Positions 1-13,114 are shown, numbered from the stretch's first letter. The stretch is 64,000 nt of DNA from Hetaerina americana (GCA_022747635.1 JAKTNV010000006.1:66719590-66783589), one strand, 5' to 3'. The notes: generated from the letters alone by a model not told the origin. Made by a program: numbers and translations.

Positions 1-325
1 TGGAGACTTTTCAGATTTGGGTGTGAGAAAAATTGAAGAAATTAAAATGGACAGAAAAGAAAATAAACTATGATGTTATAGGCATGTTAGGGAAGAGAGA
101 TTGGTGCTAGGATTAATTAGAAAAAGGCAGGGCAAGTGGATGTAGGAGATGCTGACAGACAGTGGTATTCTGGAGGCGGTAGTGGAGGGATAATGTTGGG
201 AGGGCGAGTGGAGGGAGGAAAAGAATAAGCCTTTTGGTAGAAAGGTAGGCAGCTTAGGGTAGAAATTATACAGAGCTAGAGAATGAGTTATTATAATATG
301 TAAGTAGGGGTCCACTTCGTGTTCC
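1..325 (+). pseudogene. RTE-like LINE copy a, 3' end only
   Basis: Decayed copy of the last ~300 bases of the RTE-like ORF seen intact at 55011-57983. Shared landmarks in order are the 'tttgaaatgtgggtgtgga' region (here 'cagatttgggtgtgagaaaa'), the aaaatggacagaaaag block, 'aggcagggcaagtggatg', and the 'gatgttggg...gggatgaagggagga' end. Several frame breaks prevent translation. The copy is cut by the window start, so its true 5' limit is unknown. No 3' terminal motif follows. Confidence 0.75.
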
Positions 326-1829
326 TACTCATGAAATGATTTTATTCCCGCGGTACCATAAATGAACTCAAGATAGGTACGCAACATAGGTAGGTAAATG
401 CGTTTTCTGCTTGAATGAATTAGCGAAAATCAATACCTGAATTAGCATTAAAGGTCCTCTATATTCTTTAGCTATTCGCTTTTAGAAGGAATGCTAAAGG
501 AAACTTTAAATCCTTGCATTTAGTAGAAATCTCTCAGGGAAAAAATATGCGCATCATCTGTAACCAAATATATATTTTTTACTCTTTGGCTTTTTAGCCA
601 TCTAGTATTTATTTATAGAGATATCCAACGTCAAGATTTGCACTTATATGGTAGTTTAATTTCTTAATAAGTTAATCAGGTCTTAATTTCAGTTCTTTGC
701 TTCTCATGAGCGTAGAGCTTACGAAACTGCATTCCCCAAAATGACGACTCTGTGGAATTGGTTTTCCTGAGAACAATAAGAATGATTCTTTCTATTCGTC
801 TTTGTCGCTGGCATTCCCGGATGTGAATATCTTTTAGAGTATTCGAATCCATTTGTGCTGATTAATGATCGTTGAAAATCAATCCTCTGAATGCTAGAAA
901 ATACGATGGAGTTATGTGACTTCTCCGTAAGGGCGTGAATACCTGAAAACGTATCTCAGATTCTATTGTCCGTTGAAGTGAGTCATCCCGAGAAATAATT
1001 GCATATCATGCACTTCCTCCCGATGTCGGTGCCTTCTGCAAATAGCTAAGATAATCCGTAAAATATGCGTGCATCTCTATCTCTGTTTTACACTAATTGG
1101 TATCATTTAAGTATTTATTAAATACTCAAAACAAAAAGTTATATGTTATTAAATTCGAATTCAGCATCAACAATGATTGTTACTGATAACAGGTCAGGAT
1201 CGCTTTTGTCTACTTTAAATTGTAAAGTTGGAATTTTGTGTTTAAAGAATCTAATGGGCAAAATCCCACTGAGTATTGTGATGAATCGTTCATGCGCAAG
1301 GATTAGGATCATAAAAAGTCAGCGGAAATGTATAATGTGTATTTTTTTACCAGTTAATGTGTCGTGTCCGTATAGGACTTGCAGATTACAATTCTTTTTC
1401 GATCGTGGCTTTTGGAGTATTAAAATTTAACTCCTGTTGTGATCGCAGTTTTGGCTAGGGAAGAAAGGGCATTTAAATCTGTCAGTTCTGTTGCCTTTTT
1501 ATTTTCTTTTATCCCTATAAAATCAATTGCCCTGTATCTTTCTTAAAGCCTTAAGCCATTATATATAGTTGTCTCCGACTTCTGGGAACCATTAAGGGGT
1601 TTCCTACGTCAGATTTTCTCAGCTAATGTTCCAATGCTTGGAGTTTCCCAGAGGTCTCCTGCGTCAATAGTCACATGGAAAATTTTTACTCGGGAGACCC
1701 TTAACAGACTCCCATAGCTGGGGGACTACTGCTAACACGCTTGATCTCTTCGTCCTTGGGGAGACTCCCAATAGAATGGTTTGAGGCGTCACTTTGTGGA
1801 AGCGATTCATATCGGAAAAGAAATACTTA
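326..1829. other. No recognisable feature
   Basis: AT-rich unique-looking sequence. The longest open frame (95 codons, 1143-1430, + strand) has no recognisable domain, no signal peptide and no nearby splice-site context that I can support. Confidence 0.5.
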
Positions 1830-1912
1830 GTTATTCCACATATATTTTATTAAACACGACCTTGGTTCCGACATCAAAGTCATCATCAGTTGATGATGAC
1901 TTTGATGACCGA
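1830..1912 (-). mobile_element. Palindromic element H1 with hammerhead-like core
   Basis: Arms 1872-1888 and 1891-1907 are a perfect 17-bp inverted repeat around a 2-base centre. Read on the minus strand, CTGATGA (1883-1889) is followed by a GAC/GTC helix-II hairpin, GGAACC (GAAACC with one change), AA and GGTC. After that comes a tail GTGTTTAATAAA and a TGTGGAATAAC block that is also seen, slightly changed, beside the palindromes at 13.2, 22.7 and 32.5 kb. The right arm decays after about 20 bases. No target duplication could be identified. Confidence 0.5.
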
Positions 1913-1934
1913 ATTCTTAGTTTCACAGCCGTTT

Positions 1935-2232
1935 GAATATCAAGCGCCGAATTTTAACCAAAAGTTGATAAATATTTATGGTAATGACTTCCACATAGCT
2001 GTACATAATTTGAGAAAACAGCATCGTGCCGAAGTTGCTTCTTGAGCGCCCTCGATTTTTTTTAAATTTATTGTTTATTGAATAATATCAAGCACCGCAT
2101 TTAACAAAAAGTTGATAAAAAAATGTATGGTAATGGCTTCCACATAGCTGCACATAATTTGAGAAAACAGCATCGTGCCGAAGTTGCTTCTTGAGCGCCC
2201 TCGATTTTTTTAAATTTATTGTATATTGAATA
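1935..2232. repeat. Two-unit tandem duplication, ~148 bp period
   Basis: The block running from 'atcaagcgccga' at 1939 recurs from 2087 and both units end in the same 'cttcttgagcgccctcgatt' plus T-rich run and 'attgaataa'. The units differ at only a handful of positions by eye, so the duplication is fairly recent. No coding potential or terminal repeats. Confidence 0.8.
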
Positions 2233-5200
2233 AGTCGTACCCCCCATGATTTTATGTACCGTAGTATTCGAACATTAATATCGTATTTGAGGATACAATA
2301 AAAATGTATATGAAGATTTAGACAAAATAAATCAATGCCTATTGATATATTGATTGATATTTATAAAAATAAACATAATCAATTATATACTGCACGCATG
2401 ATATCAAGTTTTACGATGACTGCCTATCATCACATTTTGTTCCATTCCAATCTCTCATTATACCCTAACTTTTCATTAGTATAGTATCTCTACCGTTCCC
2501 TTGTTTAACCTACATTCTGCCTTTTCCTTTCTACCAATTGGGGTCCCTACTCTTGCGCTCCATTTTTATTTTTGTCTACAACTCATATTCTCCTTTTTTC
2601 TCGAACCTGGAACTCTATAAGCTCTATAATCTTTTTTAAACTTCCTCTTATCTTTCGTCTATTCGTATTAATTTACCTAAAATTTCATTTAAATCCTTAT
2701 TTTTTTATTTTTAATGCTCATATTTGTGTGGGGTGCATATAAAAGTATCTAGTAGTTCTCACGGTACGAGTGATGTCACTCAAGATCGCCTACAAAACTA
2801 AGACAAAACAAAGTGAGACATCTTTATCCGGTGCTCACATCGTTTGCAGTGTGGTTTTCAAATTCCTATAATTCGTTCCTTACCCTCATGGATGGAGATT
2901 TGCGTTAAAGGTCAGGAGATGTTCTCACCTTTGAGATAAGCATTAAATTTAATTATAAGGGTTGCTTCAAAAGGTGGGGATCAGCCGGCGAGGAAGTTGC
3001 ATGCGTCGAGAAGAAAATTCTCATATTTTTTTCTCCTTCCTCTAGCATTAATAATTTACAAAGGAATCAAACTTTTAATTCAAAACTTGATGATATCAAT
3101 TCGTGTGGTTAATGTGTTTCGCCAATCCGGTGACTTTGGTGGGTAAAACGCTCGCCGATAAAACGCCGGATCAAAGCTTAGAATTCCGCATAAAGCACGG
3201 ATTCTTTAATATCGCGTGATGAATTTTTGTCGCTCGAGTTTGTGGTGGGATTCGTATTAAACCGTAGCTTTCCCATAAAACACTATTTAAAAATTTGCAA
3301 GCAATTGATATTTTCAAGACAGCTGATTATTCAAGTGTAAAAATACATGAACCTCATGGCTTCTCAAACTGTGATCGAGTAAAAAATTTCCGGGTGAATG
3401 TTTTACAAATTTAATCCTACCTCCGAAACTGGAAAACGGTGGTAAAGTTTAGAAAAATATTTATCAGTCCTACTATCACCATGTGTTTTCTCCTCTACTG
3501 CTCACTACATTATTTTTAAGTATCCTCTCCCTTTTTCCTGGGCTATATATAATATCTTCTATGAAGGTCAATTCAGGATGTGAGTTCTTATATGGTGATT
3601 TTTGGCACGGAGTGTGGGATCTGTCAGCACTTCCTAAATCATTGGCATCAGGTTTTCCCCACAGCTCATTTCGGCTCGCTATTTAAATTGCTAATGGTCG
3701 GCCATGCAGATAGGGTTCCTCCTTGTAACATCCGCTTTGAAAGCATCTCCACCTCTCTCTTTGTGGTCCACAGATTGTCTCCTCCTCCCACCCCTCAGTT
3801 TATCTTCATCATCCAATTCACCGCACTTGAAGCTCGGCGTTCTGCCCTCTGGGCTCCTTTGCTAAATTCTTCCCAGACTCGTCTCCGGGGACTCCCCCGC
3901 AGCGAAGGCTCATTTCATCTTCGCCAGAGTTCATCTCACGCGCGACTGACCTTTCTTGAATTCCACCGATCAAAGATATCCATTTCTCCCCAGCGCCACG
4001 AGGAGAATGCTGGTATGGTATCCTTATTCGTTTTCCCTCAAGATATCCATAAATATGTCTCCGTCTCAGCGAATTCTTGTGCTACGCGAGTACGTGCGAA
4101 TATGCGTTCCCCTTCTCTAGTGACTAATTAAGTCTATTCTCATTTCTTAATAAAGGCCTATGGGTGGAGAATTTCTTTAAGAATTTTCCACACCGTATTT
4201 TACATTACGAAGAGAAACGTTTTCATCATGGTAATAACCTAACTAAGGGATATGTAATCGTCAGAAATGTGTGTAAAAGTTGATTAAAAATTGTCTGTCT
4301 CTCAGGAAGATAAGGGTTGCGCGCGCTGGAAAAATTGAATTCATTTTCGACGTTGATAGAGGTCGTGCACCCAAATTTTACGTTATATTAGTTTCAGCGA
4401 ATCACGTGGTATGTACCAAGTTACACGATTCCATGGAGAAACCAATCATTTTTACCACATTTGGCAAGTTTATGAATGATCGCGTCCGCCATTTTGTTGC
4501 ATAAAAATTAAATATAATTAATAAAACTGACAAAAAGACCAATTGAAGTAAAGAGGTAGTTCCGTGAGATCATATCGTTGTTCATCCCACGAAGTTCTAC
4601 TAGCTGGCAGGTAGACACAATCTTAACTTTGAAGATTTTCAAAACTGCATATTTTTAGTGCACTAAAGAGATAGAGCAACCTTGCGAAGTTTCGCATTCT
4701 GGATGTAAAAAAGTACGCTTCTTAGTTTTTTGACAGCTGTTTTTTAACTAACTTTGAGTCGTCTCCCTGCGTCCATGTCACACTTTTTCTCACAAACATT
4801 CAGACCACTCCAGCTCTAACATTAGTCACCCCTGCTTCTCATTCCAAATATATTTTCAAGTTTTCAGCAGTATTTTCAATTGAGCAATCTGTCTAATCTT
4901 CCACGTGCTTCAGTACTAAGGAAAGAAACTCTTTGGTAAGTTTCGCGTTAATAATGGAAAATTAGATTTATTTCCGTTCGTCGTCACAATTCCCGTTACC
5001 CCTCCCCGCATTCGGTCATACTTTCACGGGGTTTACCCCATTTACCTATGTCGTAATGTATGGGCAGACCTTACTACGATGAAGTATTATATGTATAAGC
5101 GGTGCGATGTCACGCTTTGGGTCGAAAGAGCACAATTGTCAAACAGATTTGTAAAAGATCAGTTGGCCTTTCACGTATACTACGTACGTATTTGATTTGG

Positions 5201-5682
5201 TTTCTCCTCAGTTCATCTTGGTCGTTTCTGCCGCTTTTATTCCGTTTCTTGGCCCCTTAGGCACGTCTTGGGATGACGATGTCATCCCTTTAGCCAGGAT
5301 AACTGCCTATTGAAAAGCATATCATGAAAGAGTTCATTCCGTTTGTTTTCTTACTGCCCAATTCGCAGACAGCTGGTTTGGCAGGAAGTACACCATTGGG
5401 AGCTTTCTTCCTTTAAATAGCATTTATATGTGGAATGAATAATGTCCAGTATGTTTTAGTTGTCTTATGAATGCAACTTTTTCTGGATAAATGCCGTAGC
5501 ATGGGCTTCATTCGCACTTCTAATTGCCTCCCTATCACGACACGTCCTTTGAAATTTATACAAAAATGGCGACTCAATTTTCCGTTCCAATCCATGCCAA
5601 AGATTGAGGATATTTTCTAATTTTTTAATATTCACTTGATTACATGGATCTATCTTTCACATATATCTATAAATTATTATTA
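2233..5682. other. No recognisable gene; pyrimidine-rich patch at 3740-4130
   Basis: AT-rich sequence. A 183-codon frame (3580-4131, + strand) runs through a C/T-rich stretch, has low-complexity composition and no recognised domain. I treat it as a chance ORF. Nothing else in this interval is recognised. Confidence 0.5.
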
Positions 5683-5722
5683 GGTAATCTACCGGTAAAG
5701 GTAGGTTTTGGATGATCCAATC
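5683..5722 (-). repeat. Orphan 3' terminal motif of the RTE-like LINE
   Basis: On the minus strand this reads 'catccaaaacctacc' then a few bases and 'ggtagattacc', the same 3' end as the full copy at 58048-58078. The sequence before it (5723-5850) does not resemble the LINE ORF or 3' UTR. It is either a 3' stub of a diverged LINE or the tail of a SINE that borrows the RTE 3' end. Confidence 0.55.
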
Positions 5723-6069
5723 AATGACCTATCCCACCTTTATCACATTTCATCACGTCTGGGAAAAACACCCGCTTAACGGTCAACCCATGAAGCCCCC
5801 TAATAATATGGCGTTCAGTTCTTTAAGTATTATATTGTTTTTGTTTTCAAGCATAAAAAATAAAACAACTTAACAATTATTGAGCTTCCATTGCAATTTA
5901 GTATTGCCTAATTACTGATAAAATCAAAGTGTACCGTTCATTTTTTGAGGTCGTATAAAAACAGTTTAAATCAACATTACAAAAACATCTATTGCAAATG
6001 AGTGGTGAGCGCAGTTGTTCGCTCACGGGGACTTAAATTCGGGAGAAGGTGACGACAAAAAAACTCCAT

Positions 6070-6380
6070 TTCATAAATAATTATTTATTGACAACAACCG
6101 CAAAATAAAAAAAAATAATAACTAAATAAAAAATAACAATAAAACAAATAAAATTTAAAAAAATTAAAATTAAAATTAAAAAACACTAATTCAATTCCTA
6201 AAAACCAAGATCATCGAACCCATCTTTAACACTTCTAAATGAACTCCATGCCTCTAGTGGAACCTGGTTCCTAGGGAATAGTAAAAGGAACACTAACTTT
6301 GCTCTGACTCTGGCCCAAGAAACTCATCTATCTGCCTCTTACGGAGAACGAACCCGATTCCAGTTACGTTATCTATTTGA
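6070..6380 (-). pseudogene. Possible C-terminal stub of a non-LTR element with A-rich tail
   Basis: On the minus strand, about 6370-6190 can be read as a short peptide containing 'VPFTIPRNQVPLEAWSSF'. This resembles the 'FFPRTIRxWNxLP...FK' end common to jockey/CR1-type reverse transcriptases. A strongly A/T-rich stretch (6065-6190) follows, as expected for an eroded tail. The match is short and frame-broken, so this is a weak call. Confidence 0.3.
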
Positions 6381-6444
6381 ACTGTAGCACGACGTTATTT
6401 TAATGTCTTTAGATGTTCTCAGAGAAAAATCACATCCTGATTCC

Positions 6445-6560
6445 AGCCCAACTGGTTAGATCATTCGCTGGCGTTTGGAGATCCGGGTTCAACTCCCGGT
6501 CAAGGTGGTCGCTATTTTCTCCGCGAACCTCCCTCTATAGAAGCATAAAAGGGGGTAGGT
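6445..6560 (+). mobile_element. tRNA-derived SINE head (type D-like)
   Basis: Has an RNA polymerase III type 2 internal promoter. An A-box-like 'actggttagatcattcgc' is followed ~35 bases later by a B box, GGTTCAACTCC, within 'gatccgggttcaactcccgg', which still forms most of a T-arm. The body continues into 'tattttctccgcgaacctccc'. No intact acceptor stem or clear anticodon arm is present, so it is not a functional tRNA gene. Confidence 0.55.
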
Positions 6561-9500
6561 GTTCACTACAGAATATTTTAAGTTGAAGATACATTCTACT
6601 TCATTACACTAATAAAAGGCAACCTTAACGAAAAAAGGTTTAAGAAAAACAACATACTAATACAATTATATGAATTTAAAAGTAATTATGGAGTACTCCT
6701 AAACACGAAATGGCAAAGCAATTCGTCTAGACATTATTTTTTTATCTCATTTTTTGATCATTGGCCATTGACATTGGTATTGGCAACAGAGTAGCTAGTA
6801 CTTGCTCTTGAAACTTATTTTCACCTTGATCTAATACTAGGTCGCGAACGCGAGGTGCGAGTACAATAGGAACATGGCAGAATCGGCTGAACATTTGATC
6901 TTTGTCTGCGTCCACGAATTTTAAAATTTGCATAGTACAGGCAGGTGGAATCTAGCAATAAAGCGAAATGTGTGTAGATGAAATAGAAAACATTTTTTGT
7001 TCCGTCAGACTCAAAAATATTTTAAATCCTCACTCAGAATCAATAATTAGTGAATGAACAAGTCCAGCCTTCAGTAAACCTGGTTAATTCTGTAATTTGA
7101 AATGCCTGCACGTAAAATAGTGCGTTCAACCGATTATAACTCGCTACAATTTCGTGTTTTTCCATGACTGGGAAACAGGACGAGGAATGGAAGAACATAA
7201 AATTTTTTTCCTGAAGCCAGTCGAAATATATTGGAATAAAGCGCCCTCGGTGGGGATGTCTCCTTGGGCCCGGGTTGACACCTGCTTGAAGGAAGGATTC
7301 GGCATACGGTGTTGCCTTAATTAGGTTCATGGAAGGTCGCGGAGGAATACATGTATTGGCGACTTCCTCGGTAGGACGCGTATTTTTTCCTGAGTCTTAC
7401 ATCCTTCGGCTCCCGGCGGCTTCCTTTCAAACAATCGCTTTCTCCCCCTTCTGAAGACCACCTCAGCCTTCAAACATCCGTCCTGTATCCAAGGCCGCGC
7501 GTACACATACACTTTGTCAATCGGGCAATCTTCCTGAAAGACCTAATGTGAACGCCAAGGTATAAGTGGTTGAAATAAACATTGTCGACGAAATTCCGCC
7601 CTGGTGGGCATCGCGCTTTCCCAATAGCCCTTCTCGGACGTGGCGGTTTTAAATCGGTAGTGGTTAGCGGTTAAAAAGCTAGCAGTAAACCACATAATAA
7701 TCAGACGGTGGGTAAAGGCTCTTCGGGTATCTCAGTTGGTTCACGGGGCCAGTTTGGGCCCTTCGGATTGAAAAAAAAACGCTCGTTCATTTTTTACTAC
7801 CTCTTTCCTGCGCCAGTTATCACATTCAGTAGAATTTGTGAGCTCTCTATCGAGCATCCTATATAATTGATTATCTCCCACAAATAAGGATTTAAAATCA
7901 AATTGGGTTAAATAAATTAGCAGAGAGAGTGCGTAGCATCATTCTTTTACGCAGTCATGTGATCCTCAAGCGTATACCTGAACTATATTCGTATATTATA
8001 TATTACCCCTGCATTGAAGCCCAACTTTATATGGGTACCTATTTGCATCACGTTGGAAAACACTCAGCGGAGTTGTATGTGCGTGGAAACAGAGGATACA
8101 CGTGAAAAATAAACAGAGACAGAAGAGTACACCCGTTTGGTGACAATTGTTTCAGCTGTGGCCTACTGCCTTCCTCTTAAAAAGAAATTCCATCTCCTGT
8201 TTTCTTTCCTTAAGGAGTCAGTTTCGTAAAACCTCAGTTACCATTTGAGCGTCTCTGTATTTTTTGTGCCAACTTGTGTCCTGTTTCAGTCATTACAAAT
8301 GGGCTCCAAATGGAACCGAGTGGATGAGTTTTCCCTGTCTAAAAAAGTTATGATATCACTGGTTAAATTTTTAGTCTGAGGAAATCTTCAACTATTTAAG
8401 CCACGTAAAATAATCTCTACGAGTATAGATATGGCAAGATAATGAGAGACCTAAGGGTACTTCTACTGGGCATATTTGGAGTACCTTATAGTATGTAATT
8501 ATTCTACATGTATTTAAACGTTAGACTTTCTCATATTAATTGACTGAAAAGTAATTTTGTCACGTTGTTCTTTATAACATAACATGATTCGTAATTATGA
8601 AATTTGGCAGAAAATGTTATTCATTATTTTTTCGCAATGGAAAACTATTTACTATTCTCAGAACTTACAAGTAAATTCATAATTTACTAATGTTTAAAAT
8701 CATAACATAGTAAACTTCGTTGAAACTGCTATTGTCGTCAGAGTAACAGAAAAATGTTAACTCAAAAAATACGCCTGGAAAAAATAAGTTAATAGTGTGT
8801 GTGAAAGACTAGGAGGAAGGAGGGGGGGGTGCAGGTAAACGATTCCAGAGGGCTTTCTCCAGCACAAAATATGGTGACTTTTTTCATCTACCGTCCTGTC
8901 ATTTTTTTCCTTAAGTACACGTCAGTACGTAGGAACTTGTAGATATTCCATATCCATTGAATCACAGCCAAGGTTTTTAAATCATTTTCTATTTTTTTCC
9001 CGGCGTATTTGGTGGTTTGTCCGCCCGTGGGATCTCTGATAAGCCGCTACTGATTTTTCATCAGGTATTAGTAGATGAGCACGTTTATCACACGACCGAC
9101 CCTGCCGTCATAAATACGAGAATAATTCAAAAAATCATTTTATGTTCGCATTCAAAACGATGGTCATGGAAAAGTATAACCTATATTTATTATTTGAGAA
9201 CTATGCATATGGAATATCTTTTTTGCGTCGCATTGTTTTTTGTCGAAAATGAGTAAAAGAATCAAAAAAGTACGAACTCTGCTGGTCATTTCTTGGGATA
9301 CGCTCAAATGTTTCAACCGTGGACTTTTTGTGCGAGCGCCAACGCCATTGCCTACGGTTAATATGTCAATACTCAGACCCTGTTTCCTCGACTATTTTGT
9401 ATCCCTCATTGCCCTCTCCCCTTGTCGCCGCTCTGACGCCATTCCCTCTCTCATTGCAGTGCCTTCTCCTCTCCTCGTTCGTTTCTCATCCCCAACCCTA

Positions 9501-11414
9501 CCACCTTCCCTCCTCCCTGAATCCTGTTCCTTTCTCCGTCCTCTTTCACCTTCCTTCGCCCTTCTCGCCTTCCACCTCCGAGCTCCTTCCACACAACTCT
9601 CCCCTTCCCATCCATCTTTCTCGCGGACTTCCCCTCGTATCGCAATTCGGCACTGCAAACACCGCAATTATTAACCCCCATCTAGCAGAGAGGCTGATCT
9701 TTTCCCTTCTTAAAACGTGGAGATCATTAAGGATCATTAAAAACTCATGGTGAAACATTATTGAACGATTATTCTAATTTTCTTCTCAGTCACCGTTGTT
9801 TGTTTCATTTAAATGGTTGGCTTTGAGTAGTTATGGTGATAATTATACGGTTCGACGCACCAATCGATAGTGTCCCAGAAGTTGCCGTTGAATAATGAGT
9901 CAGGGATGAAGTCAAATACTATTTCGTGTGAATGAATGCGGCGCTATGACGTACATTGTAAACCGGGTCACCAAGGGCAAAGAGACAGTCAAGAAATAAA
10001 AAAATGGAATGGTATATTTTTTATCGCTGAATTCGATAGAGAATTAAGTTTTTGAGTAAAATATTATCGGGTCGCCTTTGGTTAAAATTTTACAACTATG
10101 GATATTTATCAGTTTGGCACTATAGTGCAGCAGAGGGGAGCAGGAAGTTTCCACCCATCCGCAGAGAGAAAATTTCTTTCACTCCACAAAAGCGAGAGCT
10201 GAAAAAGAAAATATGAGTTTTTCTGCGTTCCCTATATTAACGGTACGGCATAAATTACCTGATGATTGTATATTACCATTGAAACGTGTTGTACGCAATA
10301 ATATTACTATTATTATTATATTATTATTATGTATAAAATTACATATTTTATTATTTTAGAATGTTATAATTGAATAATAGTAAAAAAATATGCATTAATT
10401 TGGTACGTATTTTCTTCTGGGAAAAAATGGTTCAGCTCAATGCTTCAAAGAATACGAGTATCTCAAATTTTATTTCTAAAGTAATGCCTAGGGATAGCTT
10501 GAAACGGAACTAACAGAGGATCATTAATAGCTATTAGATGTTTGTTTGGACGATTTAAGAAGTAGGTGGTCATTTAAATTGGAATGTGTAATGTAGTACA
10601 TGCATATCAAGGCTGATGGGATTAAATTACTCTTGCCTCAAGTACATACGTGCTTTTCATGCTATTCTGTGCTGAGTTCCAAAGTGAGACATTATGCATG
10701 CACATTTTTTATTGTGTGTCGCCATTCTTAATTTTTAGAGGCTCAGTACGTAAATAAGAGGATATTTATCATATATATCTCAATAAAATTAGTCCTTAAG
10801 TAACTGATATTCTAACGCATTGTATACTGTTACTGCCTCTATTGATGAAGTATTAGTCATTTGCCTCAGTAATTGTCATGGCATAGGAGTGCGAACACGG
10901 CCGAAGAAATATTTGTATTGATTTCTAATATTATTCATGGTAATATTTATTTTATGTTATAGTTAAGGTCTTCATGGTATTTTCAGACATTAAAACATTC
11001 CCCTAAATGCGTTTCCATTAAAAGATATACTCTTAAGATTCCATCTTTCCGAAGAAATTTAGCCTTTCAAGTCTCAAACTCAAGTTGTTAATGTCTACTA
11101 TTGAATGATATAGGTGCTCCCTTCTGGGTGTCTAGGATCTGTTAAATGGAATAAATATGGCGAGAATTCGGAATGCGCCGAGACAACTGGTGATTCGTTG
11201 ACCAACCACGAATTACTCCAAGAATCAAGGGAAAAAAGGGACGATTAAGATAATAGTGTAATTTCTGAATCAAGTATGTCGTTAAAATGTCGCAGTTGAC
11301 ATCCCCTTTTATTCTTCCAATGCTCCGTATTCATTCATACGTCAGCAGGCGAACTATCTGCCCTTGACTGTCGGAGAGCCACGAACGACATCTGCCTTAA
11401 GGGGTACGGTTTGG
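6561..11414. other. No recognisable gene
   Basis: Short unrelated frames only. 9390-9655 is a C/T-rich tract that creates long but mutually overlapping frames on both strands (up to 144 codons), typical of compositional artefact. 10299-10330 is a short (ATT)n run. No repeats or RNA genes recognised elsewhere. Confidence 0.5.
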
Positions 11415-11750
11415 TGCGGTGGATGGTGAACTGGCTTCCCACTCCGAGGACTTGGGCTGGTATTCCAGCGGATGAAGAGTTTTTCAGAAGTATCCCGGTC
11501 ACTACTTGAATTCCATGCGGAGGAAACTCCAAGTGGGGTGCATCGCCCGTCGAATGGAACGTTAAACTGTGAATCACTTAGCGCCTAACGTCTAGAGTGG
11601 GCTGGCTTATCCAACGCTGGGTTTCTCCTCACCCTATCTCCATTCTCTGAAAAACGTACTGCTACCAAAGTACCCACATACAAGCAAATGTACTTAACTG
11701 TCGATCGCCTCCCCTAGTAATTACTACTCCCATCGGGATATAACATCCAT
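11415..11750 (+). mobile_element. tRNA-derived SINE A, diverged copy
   Basis: Collinear with the SINE at 17298-17590. Shared landmarks in order are 'gtgcggt', 'ctggcttcccac', a decayed B-box region, 'tttttcag...tatccc', 'ggcgccta', a 'ccgacgccgggtttctc' counterpart ('ccaacgctgggtttctc'), 'ctcaccctatctccattct', and the end 'gtcgatcgcctcccctag'. An A/C-rich stretch between 11655 and 11700 is an addition relative to the other copy. The B box has mutated, so this copy is unlikely to be transcribed by Pol III. Confidence 0.7.
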
Positions 11751-12740
11751 AACGTTTTTATCATCTTTCAAGGAGGGAGGAATGACGTCAATCCTCCGCT
11801 CCGGAATTTCAAATACCTGAACTGCTCATGTGACGTAGCAGGCGGTTGTTCGCTGCGCGCCATAGATAAGTGAACTACTGCGTGATTTTTGCTTAGTGCT
11901 CAGGGGTGTTATGTTACTGATAGCAGCATTGTTGGTGGTGGTTGAGTCACCAGCACAGGATATCTAATATGTTACAACCGGCGATTATCGTGCGATTTCT
12001 TATTTTATTTGAAAACTAAGTGGAAGAGAGACACTTTCATAGGATTTCGTAGAATTTTAATACCATCTCATTTATCGTATACGACTGCTTACGTATTCGT
12101 CCAGTGCATGCGCTTATTTCGCAGCTTACATCTAGATCTCGAGGTCGACCCACCACCCACATTCCGGTGGATGCACTCGATGGCTGTAAGAACGACCACC
12201 GAATGCTAACATAATGTACCGCATATTATTTTTCCGCATTGCGAATTGACGCTTCGCCAATTAGACAATATAATTTAGGGGTAAAAAATTATTTTTTATT
12301 CGATAGGCACGCTTTGTCATTACTTTCACTCTCTTGCAAAAGATCGCTTTAGAAACTGCACGGAAGAAACGGCTTCGCCAAATGAATGGTTTGAGGAGAT
12401 GAGTTTTTTATCGCTTTGGATTCACGCCGCTTTTGGGAACCATGAGCAGAAAGATCACATTTTTTGGAATTTATTAAGATACTCAGAAAAGTGGCCCGTT
12501 TCGTGAAGATCGTTATGGACGAACAGAAGGTCTCCTTATATTTTTAGATACTGAATTTGAAAGTGGGTGTGAGCCACGGAAAGCGCAAAGATTATACGGA
12601 AATGGAAAATGGATCTGGAAATGGAAAACATGGGCAGAAAGGAGCTTATTTCGTGTCATGTGAGGCCGAGGAACAAATGCACCAGTCAGCCAACGAAGAC
12701 GGTATGCGAGAGCCCATTGAGAAAGACTTCAGAGTGCGCT
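11751..12740. other. No recognisable feature
   Basis: Unique-looking AT-rich sequence with no frame longer than about 90 codons. Nothing recognised. Confidence 0.5.
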
Positions 12741-12915
12741 TCATTAAATTTTGTTTAATCATACAAACTAAAGGTACAATGCAACAATTTCAAAGTGTAA
12801 AAATCATTCGGCTTGACCAGGGTCAAAGCGAATGATTTTTACAATTTGTCCATTGAAATGCGCATTAGCGGATGATTCCGTTAAAAGTTACCGTTGCGGC
12901 ATCTCCCGTTAATTC
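12741..12915 (-). mobile_element. SINE C fragment with internal hairpin
   Basis: 'gtaaaaatcattcg' at 12797-12810 pairs with its complement at 12829-12842, and 'gcttgacc/ggtcaaagc' continues the stem inward. The flank 12850-12910 (a 'gatgattccgttaaaagtta' run, then 'gcggcatctccc') is the reverse complement of the left flank of the larger fold-back at 20655-20710. Both loci are therefore copies of one dispersed family in opposite orientation. The tRNA-like body present in the second copy is missing here, leaving only the terminal hairpin. Confidence 0.65.
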
Positions 12916-13114
12916 TTTGGTCTAAACTAAAGGTACACGTTTTCTTTACATGTACAATCTCCCTCCAACCCTTGAAAGTTTTTGCTCTACGATTATTTTC
13001 GATTTGGTTGACTATTCTGGAGTGACTGTCTCGTAATTAATCCATATATTCGATTTTTGTAAAGGGTTACTCATTGACTCGCTTTCAATTCGCTCCTGGG
13101 AATTTTTTCAAATA

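Noticed and set aside
3580..4131. 183-codon ORF as a host exon
   Set aside because: C/T-rich composition and no recognised domain or defensible splice sites.
7720..7770. A-box-like 'gtatctcagttggttcacgg' as SINE or tRNA
   Set aside because: No B box at the right distance.
9240..9758. Five overlapping ORFs of 70-144 codons on both strands
   Set aside because: Pyrimidine-rich low-complexity tract lacking stops in several frames; no domain.
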